A stretch of 64,000 nt of DNA from the NCBI GenBank assembly GCA_944989445.1, contig CALYLW010000560.1:327308-391307 (forward strand), given 5' to 3'. This stretch comes from Ampullaceana balthica. Taxonomy: Eukaryota > Mollusca > Gastropoda > Lymnaeidae. This document shows, one piece after another, positions 24,063 to 35,350 of this stretch (positions within the stretch are counted from its first letter, which is position 1; every line of letters begins with the position of its first letter). The notes below the pieces were generated by a model. It searched no databases and was not told where the DNA came from. It saw only the letters and a program-made list of their open reading frames with translations. The translations under genes were made by a program, and so were the position numbers.

Positions 24063-24111
<49 letters not shown>
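24063..24111. repeat. (TG)n microsatellite
   Basis: About 24 uninterrupted TG dinucleotides. Confidence 0.97.
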
Positions 24112-24113
<2 letters not shown>

Positions 24114-24224
24114 GGGTAGTATCATGTACAGGGGGGGGGCGGGGGAAAAGTGTCCAGAAGATGTTGCCGTCAACCCTGTAAATACATGAGATAGACACAC
24201 AATGTTAATTGGTAAATGATAATA

Positions 24225-24640
24225 ATAAATTGATCATTTATATAGCGCTGTACCCCCGGTAAAGGAACCGGGCTCACGGCGCTTTACGCAGACATAATAA
24301 CATACGTGTAAGTACTAATGTACTCTATAACAATTCATATCCAAACAACCACATACATGACAGAACGGTACACATAAGCTACGTTTTATCGCTAGAAGAA
24401 ATGTTGTTTGCTTAATTTTGAAAGCATAGTAAGTTGGAAGAGGTGCGTCTTAAGTGCAGTCTTGAAGGCCTTAGTAGTTGGAATACTGCGGATGTGTAAT
24501 GGTAGAGAATTCCATTGTTTGGGGGCACAAAGAGAGAAAGACCTTTCGCCAAATGTCAAGCGGGAAAAGGGTCGAGATAAATCTAAGTAGGAGATGCTTT
24601 GAACATCAGAAGATATGCACTGCATTCCTTTGACGTGATC
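24225..24640 (-). pseudogene. CR1/L2-like LINE 3' end (ORF2 C terminus plus 3' UTR)
   Basis: The minus-strand frame ending at 24392 encodes LTFGERSFSLCAPKQWNSLP and LHIRSIPTTKAFKTALKTHLF, the characteristic C terminus of many CR1/L2-type and related ORF2 proteins, followed by a stop. Downstream, to about 24225, the 3' UTR contains a GGCGCTGTACCCC-like stem and ends in an ATT-rich tail, typical of such elements. Everything upstream in the ORF is missing. Confidence 0.75.
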
Positions 24641-24689
24641 GCGTTAATGAAGCATTTTTAATTCCAACGTGAAACCAATCCTGTGGTAT

Positions 24690-25095
24690 GGGTCTGAAAC
24701 ATGGACAAACTGCCACTAACAGAATGCAGAACCTTTATCAACAGTCGCCCGAGAAAAATATTTAAAACAAAATGGTATGACAAGATTGAAAACACCAAGC
24801 ATTGGGGATTTGTCGATAAGAAACAATCAAAACAAATCCTAGAAATAAAATGGAGATGGATAGGACGCACCTTAAGGAAAGACAACGCACACTAAAGCAA
24901 GACACGCGCTAGAATCGAACCCACGTGGCAAACGGCGACGAAGAAGACCCCAAGAATAAATATGGTGACGTAGTGTGATGGATGAGTCGGAGGTAGTAGG
25001 AAAGAGAGTTGAATATACTGGCAAGGGACCGGGGAGACGTCAAAAGCTTTGATTGAGACTATGTGCTACACCAAACTTAAGGACAAATTATGAAT
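24690..25095 (+). pseudogene. RTE-like LINE ORF2 C-terminal relic
   Basis: The plus frame 24701-24895 carries IKWRWIGRTLRKDN, matching the RWRWIGHTLRK region near the C terminus of RTE-type ORF2. After a stop, degraded frames continue with Arg-rich GDEEDPK- and LARDRGDVK-like sequence, as expected of that family. Multiple stops show decay. Family name is from motif memory. Confidence 0.6.
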
Positions 25096-25305
25096 GATGA
25101 TGAATTCACGAAAATAATGTAGAAAAATAACAAAACAGTCATATAACTCCTATTTGGAGATGAAGACAGGGTTCGCATACAGAAACGTATTAATGTCTAA
25201 AGTCGAATAAAAATGCAAGACTATACCCAAACCATGGATGACACCAGGCCGCGATAATCTTCCGTATATAAGGATCGGCATATACGAGGAAATAGAATAG
25301 TTATT

Positions 25306-25608
25306 TTAGCATAAGTAGTTCGTATTGAGGCGGCTTGAGTTGTCAGTTACCCATTTCGTATGTTGCCAGTTGCCACCTGCATTTTTTGAAAGACGAAAAG
25401 CCAAGTGTTCTAAATCAAAATTAACAAAAGGTGCAGCTTCGATCCCAAGTTTGCCTATCAGATGCCTGTCTAGAAACATCTTTTGAACCGCTGTAGAATT
25501 CGAACTGTGGTTTCTGAGCTCTATAGAAAAGATACATGTCTCTTCATACCAATGCTTACTCCTTACCACAGAAGTGCAATCTTGTGATACGCATAATGAT
25601 ATAAGCAT
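25306..25608 (-). other. 100-codon frame of unknown nature
   Basis: A minus-strand open frame with mixed composition (KHWYEETCIFSIELRNHSSN, then FVNFDLEHLAFRLSKNAGGN) that does not look repetitive. No family is recognised and no flanking splice sites were confirmed. It may be an old element fragment. Confidence 0.2.
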
Positions 25609-25704
25609 TGCACGAAGTTATTCTCCCCATAATAGGCGCTCTACACTTTCAATTCCCAGCCCGCGCCCAGAGATGATCTACCTTTTACAAGAGTTAATTC
25701 CCCC

Positions 25705-25925
25705 TGAAGTGCAGCGATAATCCCCGTGTTTATCGCTGCGAGCGCATGTGTGGTCCTGCTATAAATAGCATCCGGCGAGATCCATTCAGTCCATGTTGAC
25801 ACAACGCTCGCCAGGTGTTTAACCTGTCAATACACGGCCCTGCCCGTGTTTGGGTTGGCCTTCCAATCGATGCTGATCGAAGTTCAATGAGCCGTTTAAC
25901 ATTGATTCAGATCGATGCGGTGCTT
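25705..25925. promoter_or_regulatory. Palindrome cluster with TATA/Inr pair
   Basis: Plus strand TATAAATA at 25760-25767 is followed by TCAGTC (Inr consensus) at 25786-25791, with the A 28 bp from the TATA start, the usual core-promoter spacing. Several inverted repeats crowd the area: GCAGCGATAA with TTATCGCTGC, TGCTAT AA ATAGCA over the TATA box, CAGGT with ACCTG, and ACACGG with CCCGTGT. No coding exon was identified downstream, so promoter function is inference. Confidence 0.4.
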
Positions 25926-26024
25926 GTTCGACCCGCGGGGGATCAATGGCGCGTGGTGACATATCTCGTAAAGGGAGTCTCGAATTGACAAATATCGAAG
26001 TTGATCAGGTATATTATACAGGTG

Positions 26025-26545
26025 TGCGAGTGTTGTAATACATGTGTGTGGGGGTTATAGTACAGGTGTGTGAAGGAAAGTATTACAGGTGTGTGGGGGT
26101 TGTAATACAGGTGTGTGGAGGATAGTACTACAGGTGTGTGGAGGATAGTAGTACAGGTGTGTGGAGGAAATTAGCATAGGTGTGTTGGGTTTGTAATACA
26201 GGTGTGTGGGGGGTTATAGTACAGGTGTGTGGAGGGCAGTAGTATCAGGTGTGTGAGTATTGTAATACAGGTGTGTGTGGGGTTATAGTACAGGTGTGTA
26301 AGGGTTGTAATACAGGTGTGATGAGTGCCGTAGTACAGGTGTGTGGAGGGTTGAAGTACAGGTTTGTAAGGGTTGTAATACAGGTGTGTGGGGGTTATAG
26401 TACAGGTGTGTAAGGGTTGTAATACAGGTGTGATGAGTGCCGTAGTACAGGTGTGTGGATGGTTGCAGTACAGGTATGTGGAGGGTTTTCGCACAGATGT
26501 GTGAGGGTTGTAATACATGTGTGTGGGGGTTGCAGTAAAGGTGTG
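26025..26545. repeat. Degenerate TACAGGTGTGTGG minisatellite
   Basis: More than 20 copies of a 20-28 bp unit with TACAGGTGTGTG plus a GGTTGTAA or GGATAGTA filler. A larger block containing ATGAGTGCCGTAGTACAGG is duplicated near 26320 and 26430. Minus frames with Thr/His/Tyr strings are by-products. Confidence 0.88.
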
Positions 26546-27004
26546 TGCATGATGTACATTAGGCGTATTGAATATTTTGATGCAGCTATATCAAAGGATG
26601 AGGTTCATGTGTATTTCGAGTGCACATGTAGTGCGAGCCTTTTAATGTTTTCATATTAGGTGCACGAGTCATTTTCTTAGTCTCGCCGAATGATCGTTGC
26701 TGAGGCTTACTTAAGGGTGCACTAGAAGCTAATGTTAATATAGTATATTGGCAAGGATAAATGTCTCGGTCAGATGAATGTTGTTCATCAATGAATACTT
26801 TAGTAGTACAGGTGCATAAGATATAACATTGCATCAGTAGAAACTATGGTAGCACAGATATAAACATAAGTGATGTTTTGAGCGGAAACGTTGAATGCAA
26901 GTAAACATAATAGACAGAGAAATTGCAATTACATCTGTCATTTACAGCCAAGTAAAGACGATTCACTGCATCTAACATCCTATCGGGATAAATTTATTTA
27001 TTTA
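26546..27004. other. Intergenic, nothing recognised
   Basis: No feature identified. Confidence 0.5.
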
Positions 27005-27215
27005 TCAAGAAACATTTCTCAAGACAGTCATGGCATACAAACATCAACTTTTCTCAAGACTGTCACATCATACAAACCAGATCAACTATCAACATTTCTC
27101 AAAACTGTCACAAAGTACAAACCAGATCAACATTCTTCAAGACTGTCACATCATACAAGCATCAACATTTCTCAAGACAGTCACATCATACAAACCAGAT
27201 CAACATTTCTAAAAC
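27005..27215. repeat. Irregular TCAAGACTGTCACATCATAC tandem repeats
   Basis: About six copies of a unit of variable length combining CATTTCTCAAGACTGTCACA and ATCATACAAACCAGATCAAC. Confidence 0.85.
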
Positions 27216-27290
27216 AAGTTTTCAAGGATTGTAAATTAGCTAGTGTGACCCCGCCCCCACCTCTAGATACCACCCACCATCATTATCTTC

Positions 27291-27293
<3 letters not shown>

Positions 27294-27337
<44 letters not shown>

Positions 27338-27363
27338 TAAATGAATGTATGTGTGTGTGTGTG
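27294..27363. repeat. (AT)n and (TG)n microsatellites
   Basis: An AT run of about 36 bp followed, after a short gap, by a short GTGTGTGT run. Confidence 0.95.
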
Positions 27364-27564
27364 CATGTCCTTTATAGCTGACTAAACCATTCATCCGATC
27401 GTCATGAAACTTTTGGAGACTGTTGAGTACGCACCTGGGATGGTAACTGGCACATTGTTTTCTAAATTTATCACTCATGGGGCGCCGCGGGCCCATAATG
27501 TCTTTTTTTTTGTTGCTTATATAAGCCATATAAAATTTAGTTTCAACGCTAGCTAACGTGTAAA

Positions 27565-28030
27565 CAGTGGCGTAACAACGGTTTGGCATCGGTGCAGTTG
27601 CCAAGGGCGCCAGCTCAAAAGGGCGCCACTAAATCTCTAATTTTTAAATTCGTATTTAAATAAATACAGTCGGACCTCTCTAAGTCGAACTCAAAAGGAC
27701 CCGAAAAAATATTCGACTTACGGAATTTTCGAGTTAGGGAAAATGACACAATAGGCGGCGATTAATCAAGGACAATGTAGATAGTGAGAGGTGGGTGGGG
27801 GAGGGGGGACAGCCGTACTGGCTATTAGGCTTGACAGAAAAAAGAGGCGGTGTCCGATGTTTCAAATGAAAGGAAGCTAACTTGCTTTGACATGCCGACA
27901 CAAGCCCGTGAGAGGAGACACCTTCCTTCCCCTCCCCCACTTTACTCCCTCCACAGTGGGATGGGGGGAGTAAGATAAAAGAGACTCCACTTGTTCGGTA
28001 CATCACATGTTCTTCCCATAATCTTAATTT
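27565..28030. mobile_element. hAT terminus with inner pogo-like terminus
   Basis: CAGTGGCGTAACAACGG at 27565 resembles the hAT end at 40911. CAGTCGGACCTCTCTAAGTC at 27668 resembles a pogo/Tigger-type end. From about 27840 to 27975 the sequence parallels 43333-43460 of the 4.3 kb hAT element (shared ACTTGCTTTGACAT, GTGAGAGGAGA and CCCTCCACAGTGG). Right ends and target duplications were not found, so this is a patchwork of fragments. Confidence 0.5.
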
Positions 28031-28059
28031 GGTAGGTGTGCACCATTGATGCAGATGTT

Positions 28060-29094
28060 GTGACATTTTTCGGAACTATACAGGAGTTGTACAATTTGTT
28101 CTCCTCGTCAACTAATAGATGTGAAAAAATATCCCCAGTTACTGAAATCAGGCTAAAGAAGCATGCGGACACGAGATAGTGTTAAACAGCAAATGCTGTA
28201 AGTAAGTGCTGTATATTAGCAACTGGAGAAAATTACTTTAGTATTAATGGAAATAAGGATAATCACATACTTGGTGACGCATTATCTGTTGCTAAATCAT
28301 TGGACCCTAAAATCTATAGTTACAAGTTCATTGGGTTTATAACTATTTGGAATTTGATATGGGGAAAAAATAAACAAAGTCAATTTAGCACTACAAAAAA
28401 AAAGCCCAGGATATTTATCGATCATCGTTGTTAATAAAAGGACTTTTAAATGACTTAAAGATCTAAGAACTAACGAGATCTATAACATTTCTTCCAAAAT
28501 TGAAGAAATGTGAATTAAAATGAAAATCGAGCCAGTTCAAAAAAGGAAAGCAAAACGAAAAAAAAAGCCGGGAGAGCGTTCTGAAGATGAAGGACCTAAT
28601 TTGGATAAATTCAATTTTTTTAAAATTATTATTTTTTTTGCAATCATTGATTGATTCAATAATTATGCAGTTAAAAGGCAGATTTTTTCTCTGAAAAAAA
28701 AATAGCAGAAGACTTTAACTTTCTGACTGGCAAAGCGTTTCAATCTTTTGCAATGGCTGATTTCGAATCTAAAGCTGTTCTATTATCAAGCAAATATATT
28801 GAAATAAATAAAGAGCAATTTATAATTGAAATAAAATGCTTTAAACACCAAATGATTGATCTATTGCAAAACAAACAACCCGATGACATGTTTCATTTAG
28901 ATCTTCTCGCTACATGGGAATTGCAAGAATCGTACCCAAATATCAAACGAGCTCTGAAAAAATTTCTTACAATGCCAACCACAGTATCCACTTCTGAAAG
29001 GAGTTTCAGCAAACTAAAAATTATAAAAAAATTACTTGAGATCGACGTCAGGACAACAACGCACATCATCTCTAGCTCTTCACATCATCTCTAG
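28060..29094 (+). pseudogene. hAT transposase relic (ZMYM1/DUF4371-like)
   Basis: The plus frame from 28753 ends with TTVSTSERSFSKLKIIKKLL (around residues 77-94), the hallmark of the hAT C-terminal dimerisation domain, preceded by LATWELQESYPNIKRALKKFL. Upstream to about 28060 the family signal persists only in broken frames, for example IEPVQKRKAKRKKKPGERS near 28515-28580. Frame shifts and stops make it inactive. The catalytic DDE region could not be traced. It abuts a diverged MITE at 29122. Confidence 0.8.
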
Positions 29095-29121
29095 CTCTTC
29101 TTTCCTTCGAAAGGGAACTTA

Positions 29122-29363
29122 GGAGCCGTCCGTAAAGTACGTCACGCTCCAGAAGCGGGGTGTAAGAACGTGTGACAGTTTTTCTCAAGGGGCGTCGCCC
29201 GGCCATGTTTGACGTCACGGTGTTTTATATTAAATTTTAATGATTTTGTTAATTGAAAAAAAAACAATTTTCGAAAGTGTGATTTACTTGGGGATTTGTG
29301 ACATTTTGTGACAAGGGGGAAAGTTAAAATGGTAAAAAAATAGCTTGACGTACATTATGGACG
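29122..29363. mobile_element. Diverged relative of the CRE-rich MITE
   Basis: The left end GGAGCCGTCCGTAAAGTACG and the right end CTTGACGTACATTATGGACG are inverted repeats, with TTA before the left end. The core differs from the 666 and 8470 copies (GTACGTCA replaces GACGTCA), so it is a sister family. Confidence 0.65.
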
Positions 29364-29874
29364 TTTTATTGATATTTATTGTGATCGATTGTGGGATTTA
29401 ATGTGAGATATAAAATTTGATCAACTAACACAAAAGTTCCGAGTCCCCCTGTGTGACTACTTAGTTTGTGACTAAAAAATTATTTTCTGCTTTTTCATGC
29501 GAGATTCTACATTCCTCACTGCAGCTGGGCCTCATTCTTTAAAAAAAATATTAATTTTTTGTTCATTTTATTTTCTACTTTTACGCGTTAACAAAAGATT
29601 GGTAAAACTTAATTTCATTCATGAAGTCCTGTTAAATGTCATATTAGCCAAGTTCATCTATAAACGAAATTTGTGAGCAAAATTTGACATTTTCTATAAA
29701 TATAAACTTACACATTCTTAACTCCTTTCCATATGTGCGCTGACCCACAGCAGAACTTTTTTTCCCAACACATATATTGTCTATATAAGAAATTCTATGA
29801 TTTCGCTTGTTCTATCTGGAATGATTTTCTATACACACTACACATATCATACACACAACACGACTATGCATCAA
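29364..29874. other. Intergenic, nothing recognised
   Basis: AT-rich; no feature seen. Confidence 0.5.
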
Positions 29875-30440
29875 GGGAAGTGTCATTTTTTGACTTTTGT
29901 TTTTCCGCCCGACCGACCACCTGCGAACCTAAGAGACGCGGTGAAGTTAATATAAAGGATTAAATTAAACAATCGCCGTAAAAACAAAGGAAGTTAATAT
30001 AAGGGATTGAATTAAACAACCCCGTAAAAACAAAGTTTTCGACTATAAATCACTTATATATGAGACATAGCTAAAACGTATTTATCATGCTTAAACGTGA
30101 TAACATTTACAGACTGAGATTGCCTAAAATACCATTTGTTGTAAAACGAAAAAAGTTTTGGTCACGGATGGTTAACTCAGCGTGACGCGTACAATGTCAA
30201 CAAAAGCTGGCCGCTACATATAGAGATAAACTAAAAATGCATTAATTTAATTACGGTACATTCGATCGATCTGAAAATTTGATAGTTTAATTCTCCCTAC
30301 AAGCCAAACATACTGTTAAAATTTCAGCTCTCTAGCAAGTCAGAAAACGTGTTTACGAGCGTTTTGAAAAAGTTGACGACAGAACCGGAAGCGTTGAATC
30401 CCGAATCCTTCACGAGTTATTAGGATAGGGGAATAGATAA
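29875..30440 (+). mobile_element. Tandem T-family copies (right-end fragments, then near-full copy)
   Basis: 29875-30015 contains two T right ends in a row (GTTAATATAAAGGATTAAAT, then GTTAATATAAGGGATTGAAT). A new left end follows (ACTATAAATCACTTATATAT) and a full-length interior with hairpin core near 30262-30350 (GATCGATCTGAAAATTTG and AAAATTTCAGCTC). No coding frame. Confidence 0.75.
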
Positions 30441-30545
30441 GACATGTTTAAAATAAAACAAATATCCCTTTTAATAACTTAAACGTCCGTCTATTGGGAC
30501 AATTGAGGCAGCATTCAAACGTTTCAGTTAGCCACGGGATACGAG

Positions 30546-30729
30546 CAATGTTCCCTCTAAGGTTCGTTGGTTCGTTTTGCAAAGTAAAAATACTCGTTGC
30601 AAAGTGGCGCAGCATTCATTTTTTGTGCAATATTTTGCAAAATTTGCGGCGTGGTAAATCTAAACTGCTGCGTGGCAACGGTCAGATATGTGCGCGGTGG
30701 CGCAGCCGCGCAGCTTAAAGGGAACATTG
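30546..30729. mobile_element. hAT-type MITE with perfect 8-bp target duplication
   Basis: Termini CAATGTTCCCTCTAAG and its inverse CTTAAAGGGAACATTG bound a 184-bp element. GATACGAG is duplicated exactly at 30538-30545 and 30730-30737. The interior has GCAAAGTGGCGCAGC and GGTGGCGCAGCCGCGCAGC. No coding capacity. Confidence 0.92.
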
Positions 30730-30739
30730 GATACGAGAA

Positions 30740-31290
30740 GATTGTGTGGCTAGCGCAAAAAACAAGCATTAGTAGCATTACTTGTAAATTACTATAACAC
30801 ATAAAGTAGTATAGTTAATCATCAACTAAACTTACTAAACAATCATAATGTACTGAGCCCACATCGGATTTAGAAAAAAAAATAGATCATGTAAAACCAA
30901 TTTAATTGGTCTAATTTTGTAAAAAGAACTTGATACCATTAATCAAATTGATACAATATTACAAGACCTTTTAAAAGTATTTGATTAAGTCAACAGTTCT
31001 ATATGGGGTTTATAAAAAAACAACAACGAAAAAAACATTTTTTTCCATCTCTGATCCCTTTTATCAGTAGATTCGTGTTTTTACTGTTCTGTTTCAATGT
31101 CTCATCATCAGGTGATCCACATGTAGCGACTTTCCTCAGTCATGCAGGGATGCGATAATCAATCAACATTGAAACAAATAAACAAGTCACGTCTACTGTG
31201 ACTTTTTTGTTTTGTTTTGTTGCTTAATACGACTTCTAGGACAGCGTCTGCTTCGGTGGGGCCGCTCTTATTCCGACAGGAAATGACGAA
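30740..31290. other. Downstream flank of GPCR A
   Basis: AT-rich, no feature recognised; may contain the receptor's 3' UTR. Confidence 0.4.
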
Positions 31291-32356
31291 TCAGGAATCA
31301 CAGAATGTGACCTCGCGTTTACTTTTGTTTTTGGTGGCTCGAGCGCTTCCCCTCTTCCACGGCGTCCAAAACTTTTCCCGAAACCTGGAGCTCATCTTCA
31401 TGTAAATGAAAAACGTCACCGAAGAGTTGATGGAGCCGAGGTTGAAGAAGACGCCGAACGACGCTATGAAGATGTTCTTCTCTCTGCCCCTGACGCTGTA
31501 GTCTTTGGCGAACAGCATGGCCACGGTTCCCGTGACCCCGGGGAGCGAGCACGCGATGAACACCAGGGATATAAATAGAACCATCTTCACCAGCGCGTTG
31601 TCCCGTGACGTCATCTGGGTATTTTTAGACGAGGATGACGTCGAGTTCCTCCATCGGGCTTTCTCCGCGAAGGTTTTTATCAAACCGAAAGTGAGCGCCG
31701 TGACGACCACGAAAGATGCGAGCTCTGCGAAGATGCTTACGGCCAAGCTGAAGTTCTCCAGGAAATGGCTGTCGGCGTCCGATACCAGCCCTTCGGTACT
31801 CATGTTGAGCAAGGGGTTGAATCTGGTTGCTATGGTAATAGCCGAGAATGCCGGAATCGTACTCGCGATCATAAAACCGAAAATACTCAAAGCGATTACG
31901 CCCGTCCTTTTCGGCGTGACTATGGCCTTGACCTTCAGCGGCACGGCCACACAGAGGAACCGCTCCACCGTGATGAACGCCGTCAGCAGACCGGCCACGC
32001 GGCTGAACATGACGTGCGGCCACCCCAGCACGTAGTCCACCGCGTCGATGAGATCCGCCCGCCGCTCGTCCCGCGGGGATCGCTGGGCCGTATATGACCC
32101 CAAACCCAGCCATGGGCAGGAGGACTCCGATGTCCGCCACGGCGAGGCTCAGCAGTGAGATGTTGGTGGTGTCCGACAGGCCCAGCCTGGCGAAGACGAC
32201 GACGTTGATGAGGTTGAGCACGATGCCGGGCACGTTGACGACGGACGAGACGAAGACCAGGACGAGGTTGAACACGGCCAGCGTCTCGGGGCCGACCATC
32301 TCTCGCCAGGGCTCAGGTGACGTCATGTTTGAGGCGCTTTCACTGGAATTCATCAT
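31291..32356 (-). pseudogene. GPCR A: chemosensory-like receptor with one frame shift
   Basis: Rhodopsin-family 7TM receptor in one exon. From ATG at 32356 the first frame gives a short N terminus with NSS and NMT glycosylation sites, TM1 (GIVLNLINVVVFARLG) and TM2 (SLLSLAVADIGVL, with the conserved Asp). Near 32065-32080 the frame is lost; the continuation, one base out of register, starts at DERRADLIDAVDYVLG and supplies TM3 to TM7: ERF in place of DRY, CSLPGV in TM6, FFIYMKMSSRFRE at the TM7 end. Compared with GPCR B the junction holds a single extra base in a C/G run. The last codon is followed by TGA at 31293. If the extra base is a sequencing error this is an intact receptor of about 354 aa. 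Ligand unknown; the family is thought to serve chemosensation in gastropods. Confidence 0.85.
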
Positions 32357-32399
32357 GTCCGCATTGTCAACTATAACAACAGTAAGATATGCGTTTTAA

Positions 32400-33950
32400 T
32401 ATGTTGTTATCAAGTCAGCGGTGCTTTCGTTATGTTTGACTGTCTTAGTATTATCATCCACCTGCAATTTATCCTTTACCATGATGGAGTATCAAATATT
32501 GTTAACACTGCACGTTTGAGTAGGATTTCGCTTGTTTATTTGTCTGTAATTATGGTGCAGTTGCTCAGGTCACGTATTCAACACGCACCCGATGGCCTTC
32601 ACGCATCGTATGGGGCCACATTCACATTATTTGTTAAACATATTAGCTTGACCGTGTTTTCGCTCGTAGAGACATTATTTGGCCGTTGTTTAAGAGCCGG
32701 CATGACATGACACAAACACGATGTCCGCATTTTGAAGGATCCACTGGCGCATACGTTTTAAAACCTCGAGCATTGTATTAGCGCGTTATGTCGATCGACC
32801 TTCTAGAATTTTACTCCTAAATTGTCCGGGGACTTTTCGTTTGCGCCCTCTAACCCATAACATTCCATCACCCGGAATTTAAATTTTTTAAAAAAATGTT
32901 AAGATATATTACATTTTTTTCATACCCACTGCAATAATTTCGACATATATTTTCAGACATGAAGTAAATTATTTTGTGCTCCTGTTACCTCACTCGCTGT
33001 AAGAAATCTTTTTATCCAGCGATCAAATCACCGCCTTTTATATTTTAGGTAGCTCTTATCGTAAATGAGATGAGTAACGTTATAGTTATATCTCACACGG
33101 TGTTTGTAGACCTTTGTCGCCAAGGATAAAATCACTGCAATATATTTATAAAATAACTCTAATAATATATAACATATGTGGCATTACATCATAATCACAA
33201 TTTAAAGCGTAAGGTAACAAAAGAAAACAACAATCGCAACGAAATAATACGTTCATTATAAAAATAGGAAAAAGAAAATTGTAAGACGAAAACAAGGGAC
33301 ATTCTTTTTTTTTACTAAAGATCTACCTCTTGTCAATAATTAGCGTATTGAAGGTAATTGTAGTTTCGCTGAACTGCTTATTATACTATGAATGAATCAA
33401 TTTAATGATATATTTTTTTTTAGTGTTTGTTTTCCTTGCTTTTTATGTGTTCTGTGGGGTAAAAAATATTATTGAGTTAATAAATTTCCGCGCTCACAGA
33501 TTAAACAAAGAAGCAGAAAATAAAAAAATAAAAAATGAACACCAGAAGGAATCGCCCCAGGTCAAACTCCAATCCCGGAGATCTGATAAAGGTTATTTAA
33601 AAACCTGAATCTGCAATTATTATCAAGCTTTGTTAAAAAAAAATTGAGCTGTAAATACAGTCGGCGAGGCAACGAATCAATGAGGATAATAATTTTAGGT
33701 CAGAGTTACAATGGTGAAATATATCCTGGGAGTAGATGGAGGAATGGGGGGAGGAGGGGGGAGGGCATGTATTAATTATCTCTGCTGCTGCATGGATAAC
33801 AACCAAACCTTTATGACTCGTGAAGTTTTTGTGAGTCTTAGGCAAGCATCTCGTACAATTTTTTTCTTGTCCTAAGGTCGTAGACAAAATGAATCATCGT
33901 CATAGTATATGACCAACTGAGATAATTATTTATGAAACCTGCATACTTCA
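32400..33950. other. Upstream of GPCR A, nothing recognised
   Basis: AT-rich sequence; short frames (e.g. 33405-33608) lack domain character. A G-rich run sits near 33740. Confidence 0.45.
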
Positions 33951-34937
33951 CGTTCTACTTTGAATGTAAGTTCACCGCGCACATACTTCACGTTCTACTT
34001 TGAATGTAAGTTCACCGCGCACATACTTCACGTTCTACTTTGAATGTAAGTTCACCGCGCACATACTTCACGTTCTACTTTGAATGTAAGTTCACCGCGC
34101 ACATACTTCACGTTCTACTTTGAATGTAAGTTCACCGCGCACATTCTTCACGCTCTACTTTGAATGTAAGTTCACCGCGCATATACTTCACGTTCTACTT
34201 TGAATGTAAGTTCACCGCGCACATACTTCACGTTCTACTTTGAATGTAAGTTCACCGCGCACATACTTCACGTTCTACTTTGAATGTAAGTTCACCGCGC
34301 ACATACTTCACGTTCTACTTTGAATGTAAGTTCACCGCGCACATACTTCACGTTCTACTTTGAATGTAAGTTCACCGCGCACATACTTCACGTTCTACTT
34401 TGAATGTAAGTTCACCGCGCACATACTTCACGTTCTACTTTGAATGTAAGTTCACCGCGCACATACTTCACGTTCTACTTTGAATGTAAGTTCACCGCGC
34501 ACATTCTTCACGCTCTACTTTGAATGTAAGTTCACCGCGCATATACTTCACGTTCTACTTTGAATGTAAGTTCACCGCGCACATACTTCACGTTCTACTT
34601 TGAATGTAAGTTCACCGCGCACATACTTCACGTTCTACTTTGAATGTAAGTTCACCGCGCACATACTTCACGTTCTACTTTGAATGTAAGTTCACCGCGC
34701 ACATACTTCACGTTCTACTTTGAATGTAAGTTCACCGCGCACATACTTCACGTTCTACTTTGAATGTAAGTTCACCGCGCACATACTTCACGTTCTACTT
34801 TGAATGTAAGTTCACCGCGCACATACTTCACGTTCTACTTTGAATGTAAGTTCACCGCGCACATACTTCACGTTCTACTTTGAATGTAAGTTCACCGCGC
34901 ACATACTTCACGCTCTACTTTGAATGTAAGTTCACCA
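33951..34937. repeat. 40-bp satellite, about 25 copies
   Basis: Head-to-tail 40-bp units with core TTCTACTTTGAATGTAAGTT and linker CACCGCGCACATACTTCACG. Copies are almost identical. One variant pair (ACATTCTTCACGCTC followed by GCGCATATACTTC) occurs at 34141 and again at 34501, exactly 360 bp or nine units later, showing amplification of a nine-unit block. No spacer diversity, so it is not a CRISPR array. Confidence 0.97.
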
Positions 34938-35149
34938 CTTACATATTGACCTCCTTTTAAACAAAATCGGTCAGGGGTAGTCACTCTTCCAATAATTCCA
35001 TTCCATCAGAAAAGTGCAAAGATATTTATTCCGCTGATTGTGAAAACTTGATTCGCACCATTCTTGTTTTTAAAAAAAAATTTTATAAAGAATTCGCAGA
35101 TCTCCACGCAAGCCGAAGACGTAGTCTAGTCTAAAAAATATCAAGGGCT

Positions 35150-35350
35150 TAAAAAAAAATATGTAAAAACAAAATTTCTGACTTTAAATCCTTTACATAT
35201 GAGACATAACTAAAAGTTTTGATTATGTGCAATATCATATGCACCGCGCGACAGACTATCAGAAACATTTACAGATCGGGAAAATATTATAAAAGTATGT
35301 TCAAATATAATACGCAACGCGCGACAGACTAGCATAAACATTTACATGTG
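35150..35350 (+). mobile_element. T-family 5' part, internal motifs repeated
   Basis: Left-end sequence GACTTTAAATCCTTTACATA followed by two copies of the CACCGCGCGACAGACTA interior motif. Cut before a CT microsatellite; more T sequence resumes at 35755. Confidence 0.65.

Noticed and set aside
26171..26518. 115-codon Thr/His/Tyr-rich minus frame
   Set aside because: Complement of the TACAGGTGTGTGG repeat array.
32036..32103. Start codon MGSYTAQ for the second part of GPCR A
   Set aside because: It is the out-of-frame reading of TM2 to TM3 linker sequence, not a real initiation site; the receptor's start is in the other frame at 32356.
33951..34937. Regular 40-bp repeats considered as a CRISPR-like array
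   Set aside because: There are no unique spacers, the units are contiguous, and the context is eukaryotic.
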